The position numbers and the translations under genes are program-made. DNA of 64,000 bases from Moraxella osloensis. GTDB taxonomy: Bacteria > Pseudomonadota > Gammaproteobacteria > Pseudomonadales > Moraxellaceae. Below are positions 56,746 to 64,000 of this stretch, one piece after another (position 1 is the stretch's first letter; each line of letters opens with the position of its first letter). The stretch lies in NCBI RefSeq assembly GCF_009867135.1, contig NZ_CP047226.1, positions 186,001 to 250,000 of the forward strand, read 5' to 3'. A model generated the notes under the pieces. That model did no database searches. It had not been told where the DNA came from and saw nothing but the letters and a program-made list of their open reading frames with translations.

Positions 56746-57483
56746 TTACACTTGGTCAGTGGCAAACTGATAGCCGACACCACGCACCGTGATAATGCGT
56801 TTTGGCTGACGAGGATTGTCTTCAATCAGCGCGCGCAGACGCGAAATATGCACATCAATGGCACGGTCGATGTTATCACTGCTGTCATCGTTTGGCATCG
56901 CATGCCACAGCTGTTCACGGCTTAGTACTTTACCTGAGTGGGTAGCAAAGTAATGCAATAATTGAAACTGGTGGGTGGTCAAACGCACAGGCTCATCATC
57001 AATCGTCACTTCATGGCTGTCTGGATAAACCTTTAAGCGACCAAATACTAAGTTATCTTCTTTTTGCTGGTGAAGCGGCAGGTCGTGCCGGCGCATGACC
57101 GCACGGATACGCGCCAATAGTTCACGCGGTTCAAATGGTTTTGAGACATAATCATCTGCGCCCATCTCAAGACCCAGTACACGGTCAGTGGTGTCACCTT
57201 TGGCAGTGAGCATGATAATCGCGGTTTGCGCCAGCCGGCTATCTTTGTGCTGACGAATACGTTGACACACTTGCATACCATCCATATCAGGTAGCATCAA
57301 ATCTAAAATCACCAAATCAATGGATTTTGCAGGGTTAAATAGCGTCTCTAGCCCTTCTGTTGCGGTTGGAGCATGCTGAACCTCATAATAATTCATGCCC
57401 AAATATTCGCTAATCAACTCGGCTAAATCTGGATCATCCTCAATCAATAGTACGGTTTTAGTACCACTATTATTATCTTCCAT
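56746..57483 (-). CDS. OmpR/PhoB-family response regulator
   Basis: A 245-residue two-component regulator. Receiver domain: LIEDDPDLAELISEYLG (acidic pocket), VILDLMLPDMDGMQ (phospho-Asp), MLTAKGDT (Thr) and DDYVSKPFEPREL (Lys). Winged-helix output domain: LTTHQFQLLHYFATHSGKVLSREQLW and IDVHISRLRALIEDNPRQPKRIITVRGVGYQF. I choose ATG 57483, with GGAG upstream. Its kinase follows by 131 bases; the RND pump genes lie upstream on the same strand, suggesting pump control. Confidence 0.94.
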   Translation of the reverse strand: MEDNNSGTKTVLLIEDDPDLAELISEYLGMNYYEVQHAPTATEGLETLFNPAKSIDLVILDLMLPDMDGMQVCQRIRQHKDSRLAQTAIIMLTAKGDTTDRVLGLEMGADDYVSKPFEPRELLARIRAVMRRHDLPLHQQKEDNLVFGRLKVYPDSHEVTIDDEPVRLTTHQFQLLHYFATHSGKVLSREQLWHAMPNDDSSDNIDRAIDVHISRLRALIEDNPRQPKRIITVRGVGYQFATDQV

Positions 57484-57757
57484 CACCAACTCCAAAAACT
57501 CTCTAAAAATAAATCAGTTGTTATTATTGCTTTTGCTCATCAAAGCCAGGCTTCTATCATCAATCAAGAGCCTATTATCATATAGCAATAGACTGCCAAT
57601 ATGATAGTGTCTTACACAGATTTATAAAACTTCTTAGCTGCCAATCATACAGCTATCAATCACACAGCCCAATTAATGCATAGCCCAATTTAAAATTGTA
57701 CTGGGCTACTCATTCTTAAGTTTCTTTACACTGTATAAAATTGTAATGAATTATTGC
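57484..57757. other. Intergenic region between RND pump and regulator
   Basis: No gene. AGCCCA (57681 onward) and TGGGCT pair across AATT-rich bases near 57681-57708, a possible weak terminator or processing hairpin after the RND gene; AGCCCAATT also occurs as a direct repeat. The region should hold the regulator promoter. Confidence 0.45.
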
Positions 57758-60700
57758 TTAAAGTGAGTCGTGGGGCTCTATGGTAGAGGTTTCTGCTTTC
57801 TTTTTAGCAAATAACCGAAAAAACCGCTGTTTGCCGTCATCTAAATAGGTATAAATCACAGGCACCACAATCAAGGTCAATAAGGTTGAAGTAATCACCC
57901 CGCCAATAATGGCGTGTGCCATCGGTGCTTGCTGCTCCGACCCTTCACCAATACCCAGTGCCAGCGGTATCATCCCCATCACCATAGCAGCGGTAGTCAT
58001 CAAAATGGGGCGCAGGCGCGTTTGCCCTGCGAGCATAATAGCTTCTGTACGGCTCAAACCGTTTGATAAGGATTCTTTAATAAAATCAATGAGCAAAATC
58101 GCATTTTTACACACCAATCCCATCAGCATGATAATGCCGATGATAGAAAACATATTAAGACTAGAGCCAAATAAAAATAATGCAAAGAACACCCCAATCA
58201 GCGATAACGGCAGCGATGCCATAATCGCCACAGGGTATAAAAAGCTATTAAACTGTGACCCTAACAACATATAAATAAACACGATTGCCAGTCCAAGCGC
58301 GGTTGTGGCGTAGCCGATGGATTCGGCCATGTCCTTATTAGAGCCTTGTACCGCAAAGCTGTAACCGGGCGGCAGTTTCATCTCGTTTTGGATTTTTGTG
58401 ATATCCGCGCCGATATCACCTGCCGGTCTGCCGTCCGTGTTGGCTTGGACTACCACCTCACGAAACAGCGAACGCCGGTTGATTTGCGGTGCACCTAAGG
58501 TTTCACTAAAATTCGCCACTTGCGATAGCGGCACTAGCACTGGTTGACCATTTTGATCCGTACGGCTTGATGACAAGTACATGGATTGTAGTTGCGAGAT
58601 GGTCTGGCGGTTGTCGTCATTTAAGCGCACGTTGACATCGATATTGTTGCCGTTGTCATCTTTAAAGGTGCTCACATTGTCACCGGCTAGCAGCGGTCGT
58701 AATGCTTGTCCGATTTGACCAATCGAAAGACCGGCATCATTTGCTGCTTCTCGGTTAATGCTGACATTGACCATTGATTTGGGCTGTTTAAGGGTGCTTT
58801 CCAAATCTACCAAGCCATTGACGTTTGAGAGTTTTTGCATAAACTCATTGGATAAGCGTTGCAGCTCAGTTAAATCATTGCCTTTGATGGATATCATAAT
58901 TGGCTTAAGGCCACCGCTGACCGCCATGGCAGCGGCTGCCACTGAGGTGACTTTAATGCCGCCTACCTGCTGCAATTGCTCACGCATGGCACGGTTTAAG
59001 GCATCTAATCCGCGCGTGCGCTCATCTTTGGGTACTAACGATACATTCACTTGTACCCGATTGTTGCCGCTATACGACATCGCATTAACCGTGGCATAAG
59101 TATTGGTAACCTCGGGAAAACTTTGTAATACCGCGTTGACTTGTGCTGCTTTTTGCTGGGTATAGTCAAGATTGGCATTGACAGGCGTTTCAAATTTGAC
59201 TTTGATTTCATTCATATCCGCTTGCGGGACAAATTCTTTGCCCACCAACCCCACGGCAAAAAACGCGGCAACCAGCGAGCCAATTGCAATAAGTACAGTT
59301 ATCAAACGATGGCGTAGACTCCACGCAAGAATATGGCTGTATAGATTGGTCAGCCGATCTAACAGGCGCTGAAACCCATCTAATAGCCAAGCAATCGGTC
59401 GCTTGCGAAATGAAACCCGTTCATTGACGCGGTCATGTTGGTGCACGGCATCTGGGTCTGGCCAAATCGAAGACAACATGGGGTCAAGGGTGAAGCTAAC
59501 AAATAACGACAGCAACACAGCGGTGGAAACAGTCACACCAAACTGATAAAAAAAGCGTCCGATAATCCCGCCCATAAAAGCCACGGGTAAAAATACCGCC
59601 ACAATCACCAGCGTCGTCGCTAGCACGGCAAGCCCGATTTCTTGGGTACCATCAAGCGCCGCTTGGCGGTGATGTTTGCCCATACCCACATGGCGTACGA
59701 TATTTTCCCGCACCACAATCGCATCATCAATCAGCAGTCCGATACATAATGCTAGCGCCAGTAGGGTCATCATATTGATGGAAAAACCAAACGTCCAAAT
59801 CGCCGCTAACGTACCAAGTAGCGAAATGGGCAGCGTCAATCCTGTGATGATGGTCGAACGCCACGACCCTAAGAACAACCAAACAATAAACACCGCCAAT
59901 ATCGCCCCTTCAATCAAGGTGCGTACCACATTATTTAACGAGCCACGAATACTTTTTGAGCTATCAGCCACCACCGTCATGGTGACACCTGGGGGTAGGG
60001 TCGATTGGATTTCTGCCAGACGCTGTTGGGTTTTATCAACCACATCAATCACATTGGCATCCGACATTTTGATAATATCCATTGCCACCGCAGGTTGACC
60101 ATTTTGTAGCGACGCTGACTCAGCCTCGGCTTGCCCATCAACGACTTGGGCAACTTGTGATAAGTACACAGGCACGATAGCACCCGTGCTTGAACGATTT
60201 TGGGCGACAATGATTTGGTTAAACTCATTGGGTGTTTTGACCAAGCCGTTGACTTGAATCACCATCTCTTGGTTTTGATTATTGATGGTACCGACAGGTA
60301 ATTCGACGTTCTCTGAGCGTAGCGCATTGCTAATTTGATTGACTGAGACTTTATAGGCATTCATTTGGGTGGGATTGAGCAGCACACGGATTTGCCGCTG
60401 CCGACCCCCCAAGATATCGACCCGACCCACCCCTGTGACTGTTTGTAGCTGTTTTTTGACCGTGTTGTCTAAATAAGTGGATAATTCCCGAAGCGACATT
60501 TTGTCAGAGCGAAAGGTGACAGACACCACAGGCGCATCGGCAGGATTGTACTGCGCAACAATAGGCGTGGTAACTTCATCCCGAAAGGTGGGGGTCACCA
60601 GTGCCAATTTATCACGCACGTTTTGCGCGGCAACATCGGACGGGATATTTAAATCAAACTGCACGATGACTTGTGACAGGCCTTGTTGGGTGACGGAGGT

Positions 60701-60940
60701 CACTTCTTTGACACCGGCGATGGTATTGACTTGGTCTTCAATTTTTTTGGTAATGTCGGTCTCGATGACTTCAGGCGAAGCACCACTATAAACGGTATTG
60801 ACCACTACAAAAGGAAATTCAATATTAGGAAATTCCTCAACTTTCATGCGAAATGTTGCCAGCAAGCCAATGACCATCAGCGCGAGCATGATCATGGCGG
60901 CAAACACAGGATTGTTGATACTGACGCGGGTGAGCCACAT
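57758..60940 (-). CDS. RND multidrug efflux permease (HAE1 family)
   Basis: A 1060-residue inner-membrane proton/drug antiporter of AcrB/MexB type. N-terminus ([20 protein letters not shown]), proton-relay acidic pair in [20 protein letters not shown], the duplicated large periplasmic loops, and the late [38 protein letters not shown] are all present. AGGAATTTGCT precedes ATG. The adaptor gene lies 79 bases upstream; no outer-membrane factor is encoded here, so it probably uses a shared TolC-like channel. Confidence 0.95.
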   Translation of the reverse strand: MWLTRVSINNPVFAAMIMLALMVIGLLATFRMKVEEFPNIEFPFVVVNTVYSGASPEVIETDITKKIEDQVNTIAGVKEVTSVTQQGLSQVIVQFDLNIPSDVAAQNVRDKLALVTPTFRDEVTTPIVAQYNPADAPVVSVTFRSDKMSLRELSTYLDNTVKKQLQTVTGVGRVDILGGRQRQIRVLLNPTQMNAYKVSVNQISNALRSENVELPVGTINNQNQEMVIQVNGLVKTPNEFNQIIVAQNRSSTGAIVPVYLSQVAQVVDGQAEAESASLQNGQPAVAMDIIKMSDANVIDVVDKTQQRLAEIQSTLPPGVTMTVVADSSKSIRGSLNNVVRTLIEGAILAVFIVWLFLGSWRSTIITGLTLPISLLGTLAAIWTFGFSINMMTLLALALCIGLLIDDAIVVRENIVRHVGMGKHHRQAALDGTQEIGLAVLATTLVIVAVFLPVAFMGGIIGRFFYQFGVTVSTAVLLSLFVSFTLDPMLSSIWPDPDAVHQHDRVNERVSFRKRPIAWLLDGFQRLLDRLTNLYSHILAWSLRHRLITVLIAIGSLVAAFFAVGLVGKEFVPQADMNEIKVKFETPVNANLDYTQQKAAQVNAVLQSFPEVTNTYATVNAMSYSGNNRVQVNVSLVPKDERTRGLDALNRAMREQLQQVGGIKVTSVAAAAMAVSGGLKPIMISIKGNDLTELQRLSNEFMQKLSNVNGLVDLESTLKQPKSMVNVSINREAANDAGLSIGQIGQALRPLLAGDNVSTFKDDNGNNIDVNVRLNDDNRQTISQLQSMYLSSSRTDQNGQPVLVPLSQVANFSETLGAPQINRRSLFREVVVQANTDGRPAGDIGADITKIQNEMKLPPGYSFAVQGSNKDMAESIGYATTALGLAIVFIYMLLGSQFNSFLYPVAIMASLPLSLIGVFFALFLFGSSLNMFSIIGIIMLMGLVCKNAILLIDFIKESLSNGLSRTEAIMLAGQTRLRPILMTTAAMVMGMIPLALGIGEGSEQQAPMAHAIIGGVITSTLLTLIVVPVIYTYLDDGKQRFFRLFAKKKAETSTIEPHDSL

Positions 60941-61019
60941 AGCAAATTCCTAATAGCAAAATTTTTGACAATAAAATTTTTAACAATATTGAATGATTGA
61001 ATGAAACACTATCAGTAAG

Positions 61020-62270
61020 CTATTTGAGCACGACTTTTTTACCCACATCATTGGCATTGAGATTTGCCACAATCACCGTGGTGTTAGCCTCGATGCCAGC
61101 AATTAAATACTGACTGGTGTCGTCAAGGTGTTTGAGTACCTTAATAGGCTGTTTGGTAATCACATTGTCTTTACTGACCACCAAAATCGTGCCTGTTTCT
61201 AAGGTTGGACTTGTGGCGGATTGGTCGCTGGATTTATTGGCTGCGCCTTTTGCTCCAGATTCTAGAGCTTTAGATTCGAGGGCTTTTGACTCAAGCATTA
61301 CCGCTGACATCGGCACCAACACCCCAACTTGTGCAACCCCATAATTAAGCTTGCCTGTGGCATACATGCCTGGGCGAAGCCCACGATTATGCTGAGAAGG
61401 TTTAACCGCGATATAAATCGTCAGCTGGCGAGTGGCGGCATCGACTTGGGGCGAAATGCGGCTAATTTGTCCGATGTACTGATTGGTTTGATTACTAATA
61501 GTAAAAGGCACTTGTTGACCAATTTGTAGCTGTGTTTGTGCTTCGCTAGGGACATTGGCGGCAAACTCAAGTTTATTGGGGTCAATGATTTCCATCAAGG
61601 CTTGGTTTTGCGTGACTACCTGTCCGACATTGACGCTGCGACTGCTGACAATCCCCGTGGTAGGCGCATAAATCGTGGTATCGCCAAACATTTTTTGTGC
61701 ACTACTTAATTGGGCTTGTTTGGCTTTGATGGCTTCACGCTGGGCAATGCTGTCTGCCACACTGCGCTCATACTCTATTTGTGAGACAAAGCCTTGCTCG
61801 AGCAAAATTTTGTTGCGCTCAGCAAGTTTATTGGCGACGATGGCTTGTGCTTGGGCAGCGGCAACGTCGGCTTGCGCTTGCGCGAGTTGGTTTTTACTAT
61901 CACTGATATCAAGACGTACCAGTGGCTCACCTTTTGCCACGGTTTTACCCACATCAGCGAGTACTTGCTGCACTTGCGCATTCACGGTTGATTGCACCAC
62001 TGTGTGGTCTGAAGGCTGTAGCGTCCCTGTCACGGTGACACTCGGTTCAAAACGGTCTGCTTTGGCGGTGATGACATCAGCGGCTAATAGCTGAATCTCG
62101 TTATTGGCGATTTGCGTGGTGGCTGACGCGGTGGTGACTTGAGTGTTTTGGGTTGACAGCGGGCTTTTGTTGTCGTTTTGCTGTTTTTGGCAGCCACTCA
62201 AACTCATAACAGCGCTAGCCACGGCTAGGCTCAGCGGTACAACTTTGGTGATAAACTTCGGTGTTATCAT
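61020..62270 (-). CDS. RND efflux periplasmic adaptor (membrane fusion) lipoprotein
   Basis: A 416-residue AcrA-type protein. Lipoprotein signal (AVASAVMSLSGC), lipoyl halves (VQQVLADVGKTVAKGEPLVRLD, and IYAPTTGIVSSRSVNVGQVV), a helical hairpin rich in Ala/Gln between, then the beta-barrel. A tandem ESKAL-ESKAL-ESGAK repeat interrupts the C-terminal domain (SAVMLESKALESKALESGA). I choose ATG 62270, preceded by GAGGAC. It forms a two-gene operon with the RND permease. Confidence 0.92.
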   Translation of the reverse strand: MITPKFITKVVPLSLAVASAVMSLSGCQKQQNDNKSPLSTQNTQVTTASATTQIANNEIQLLAADVITAKADRFEPSVTVTGTLQPSDHTVVQSTVNAQVQQVLADVGKTVAKGEPLVRLDISDSKNQLAQAQADVAAAQAQAIVANKLAERNKILLEQGFVSQIEYERSVADSIAQREAIKAKQAQLSSAQKMFGDTTIYAPTTGIVSSRSVNVGQVVTQNQALMEIIDPNKLEFAANVPSEAQTQLQIGQQVPFTISNQTNQYIGQISRISPQVDAATRQLTIYIAVKPSQHNRGLRPGMYATGKLNYGVAQVGVLVPMSAVMLESKALESKALESGAKGAANKSSDQSATSPTLETGTILVVSKDNVITKQPIKVLKHLDDTSQYLIAGIEANTTVIVANLNANDVGKKVVLK

Positions 62271-62587
62271 GAACGAGACGTCCTCAGCGCAAACAATCAA
62301 CTTAAAAAAATATAAAATGATGTAGAAATAACCAGTACAATGCGTTTTTCTAAGCTTATTTCAACATGTTTCTATCATCAGGTAATGCCTGTATATTACC
62401 ATGGCTCTATGGGCAATCTACCAAAGCAGTCACCAGATCAAACTTGAATGGTCATCAGGATGTTAAAAATGAACGATAAGTGCATCGATTTAAGCATACT
62501 TTGCAGCAAAAAAGTATGGTAGTATTTTAACAATAATTACCATACAGTTGGTTTTTAACTATCCGTCTGAAATATTTGTTATATCTT
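62271..62587. other. Upstream region of the efflux operon
   Basis: No gene. Should hold the adaptor promoter. GTATGGTA (62514-62521) and TACCATAC (62538-62545) are perfect 8-bp inverted repeats 16 bases apart, a possible operator for the pump or for the former pilG upstream region, which is now split by IS982. Confidence 0.5.
62514..62545. promoter_or_regulatory. 8-bp inverted repeat, candidate operator
   Basis: GTATGGTA and TACCATAC flank an AT-rich centre, 240 bases before the adaptor start and 43 bases from the IS982 end. No T-run, so an operator is more likely than a terminator. Confidence 0.4.
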
Positions 62588-63569
62588 ACCCCACTCTCAA
62601 CTTGAAATAAGCAATTCAAACTGAAGTGGGGGATTACCTAACTGTTTATTGATTATAAAGCAAACATTATGAGCCAAGATTTTACGCATAAATCTGTGAG
62701 ACAAATGCCATAAATCTCTCGCTCTCACCTTTTGCATATTAAACCGCTGTGATAACTGACCAATCACCGTCTCAATATTGCGACGAGCATTTTTAAGACG
62801 ATTAAGTACACTGATTGGTCGCTTATCGGGCATATTTTTTCTAAGCGGTGTTTGCAAATCAACACATCGCTTAAAGCAATACTCAGATAAATCAGGGCTA
62901 ATATAGCCCATATCTGCACCTAACAAGCCTTTGATATTATCAAGCATATCAGGTGCCACTAATCTTTCATCTATCTTAGCAGAGGCAAAGGTAAAATTGG
63001 TTATCATGCCCGATAGATTAATAAGTAAATGTCCTTCAAAGCCAAAATATTTTTGTTGCTTTGAGGCACAGTAACTATAGCTACCTTCATATTTGAAGGT
63101 TTTATGCCGATAGGCTCTGGCATATTGACACACCGGAATGGGAAAGCCATCAATAAAATGGATATTGTCTTGCCCATGCTGTTTAACGATATGCTGTTGT
63201 ATCAAAGTTTTTACCTGTAACAAATTGACGCATTGCTTGGCAAAGTTGGGATATGAGCCTAGATTGGGAAACCATGTTTGCCAGTGTTGTTTAAAATACT
63301 GATGGATTTGTGAGTCGGTGTCCATCTGTAGAAATTCACCCACTAACTCCATGGTAATAATTTCACTGTCGGTTAGTTTTGGTACGTAACCACCTTGTCT
63401 TAGGCGGTTTGTTACAATCTTTTTGTAGTAGTCATCTACCATTAGATAGATTTTAATGATAAATTCATCAATGGGCATGGCTTATCCTCTAATCTTTTTG
63501 GTCATTGATTAAAGTTTAAGTTCATGCCTTTTTTGTTTCAACCCCCTCTAAAAGTGTTGAGAGTGGGGT
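62588..63569 (-). mobile_element. IS982-family insertion sequence, complete
   Basis: 982 bp between inverted repeats ACCCCACTCTCAAC (62588-62601) and GTTGAGAGTGGGGT (63556-63569). Both flanks start with TCTT, a possible 4-bp target duplication. It encodes one full-length transposase. It lies between the efflux operon and pilG. Confidence 0.92.
62597..63478 (-). CDS. IS982-family transposase
   Basis: A 293-residue DDE transposase with family sequence: LTDSEIITMELVGEFL near the start, NIHFIDGFPIPVCQYARAYRHK (first Asp), HLLINLSGMITNFTFASAKIDERLV, LLGADMGYISPDLSEYCF (second Asp), and NARRNIETVIGQLSQRFN (Glu region). AGAGGATAAGCC precedes ATG. The frame is intact. Confidence 0.95.
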   Translation of the reverse strand: MPIDEFIIKIYLMVDDYYKKIVTNRLRQGGYVPKLTDSEIITMELVGEFLQMDTDSQIHQYFKQHWQTWFPNLGSYPNFAKQCVNLLQVKTLIQQHIVKQHGQDNIHFIDGFPIPVCQYARAYRHKTFKYEGSYSYCASKQQKYFGFEGHLLINLSGMITNFTFASAKIDERLVAPDMLDNIKGLLGADMGYISPDLSEYCFKRCVDLQTPLRKNMPDKRPISVLNRLKNARRNIETVIGQLSQRFNMQKVRARDLWHLSHRFMRKILAHNVCFIINKQLGNPPLQFELLISS

Positions 63570-63746
63570 TCTTATAAAAATTATTTACAATAGCTTCGTT
63601 TGATTGTCAAAAATTGTACCAGTGACTTTTGAGCGTTGATGGCATCATTTGATACCTGCCTCAACGCCTATGACTTAAAGTTTTGAGCAATCGCTATAGG
63701 ACAATGGGTAGCAAAATCATAGCGAAACAACGATTAGGAAAATATT

Positions 63747-64000
63747 ATGGATGCAAATTTTGAAGGCCTAAAAGTCATGATTATTGACGATTCAAAAACC
63801 ATTCGTCGTACCGCAGAGATGTTACTTGCCAAAGCAGGCTGTGACGTGGTTACGGCTGTTGATGGCTTTGATGCGTTGGCAAAAATCGCTGATAGCAACC
63901 CAGATTTGATTTTTGTCGATATCATGATGCCACGACTCGATGGTTATCAGACTTGTTCACTAATCAAAAACAACGCGGATTTTGCTGCCAAGCCCGTGAT
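63747..64000 (+). CDS. pilG: Twitching motility response regulator PilG, N-terminal part
   Basis: The first 84 codons, cut by the window edge. A CheY-like receiver: VMIIDDSKTIRRTAEMLLAKAGC (acidic pocket), DLIFVDIMMPRLDGYQTCSLIK (phospho-Asp). The opening FEGLKVMIIDDSKTIRRTAE is characteristic of PilG of the Pil-Chp system controlling type IV pilus extension. AGGAAAATATT precedes ATG. IS982 ends 177 bases upstream. Confidence 0.88.
   Translation, partial: MDANFEGLKVMIIDDSKTIRRTAEMLLAKAGCDVVTAVDGFDALAKIADSNPDLIFVDIMMPRLDGYQTCSLIKNNADFAAKPV

Overview
The window looks like chromosomal DNA of a Moraxellaceae gammaproteobacterium, most likely Moraxella (M. osloensis-like). The grounds are overall protein character (tig-clpP-clpX, hisIE-tatABC, rpmI-rplT-pheST-ihfA, metX-metW, pilG), moderate-to-low GC, and Moraxella-style surface and iron genes. 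The species is inferred from recollection of the families, not from a search.

Layout. 1-4500: a lipoprotein nucleotidase start, then an iron-uptake locus with a siderophore-interacting protein, the C-terminal half of a TonB-dependent receptor fused by deletion to the N-terminal part of an ABC ATPase, and an intact tonB behind a Fur-box promoter. 4.5-13 kb: redox and stress genes (nitroreductase, Ohr/OhrR), an NfeD/SPFH membrane pair, the tRNA hydroxylation enzyme TrhP, a YfhL-type ferredoxin, an isochorismatase and an HD phosphohydrolase. 13-23.6 kb: core genes clpX, clpP, tig, rdgB, sodB, panD, pth, rplY, prs, two tRNA-Gln(UUG) and ispE. 23.7-27.4 kb: an AT-rich restriction-modification island (Dam-type methylase, MutH/Sau3AI-like nuclease, an unknown 178-residue protein, a C-protein regulator, a 71-residue protein and a DpnA-type methylase), bounded on the right by a truncated MFS gene. 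27.5-38.2 kb: Sel1 protein, metW, metX, hemH, a PH-domain protein, a YgjP-like peptidase, an M61 peptidase, rpmE2, rppH, OsmC and MAPEG proteins. 38.3-40.2 kb: an AT-rich PD-(D/E)xK-like gene split by a complete ISAs1-family element with a 10-bp target duplication. 40.2-46.3 kb: dusC, a UvrD-like helicase, tatCBA, hisIE and a thioesterase. 46.3-52 kb: rpmI-rplT-pheS-pheT-ihfA, with an apparent Imm63 immunity gene wedged between pheS and pheT. 52-54.8 kb: the methionine importer metNIQ. 54.9-62.3 kb: a two-component system beside an RND efflux pump. 62.6-63.6 kb: an intact IS982 element. The window ends inside pilG.

How parts work together: metX/metW make methionine precursors while metNIQ imports methionine. 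Fur-regulated tonB sits beside a decayed siderophore locus. OhrR probably represses ohr through a perfect palindrome. ClpXP and trigger factor handle protein quality control. The two-component pair is well placed to regulate the RND pump. The accessory sites worth attention are the MutH-type restriction island, the immunity gene inside pheST, the IS-split nuclease-like gene, and recurrent short tandem duplications (10-15 bp) at gene ends and linkers.
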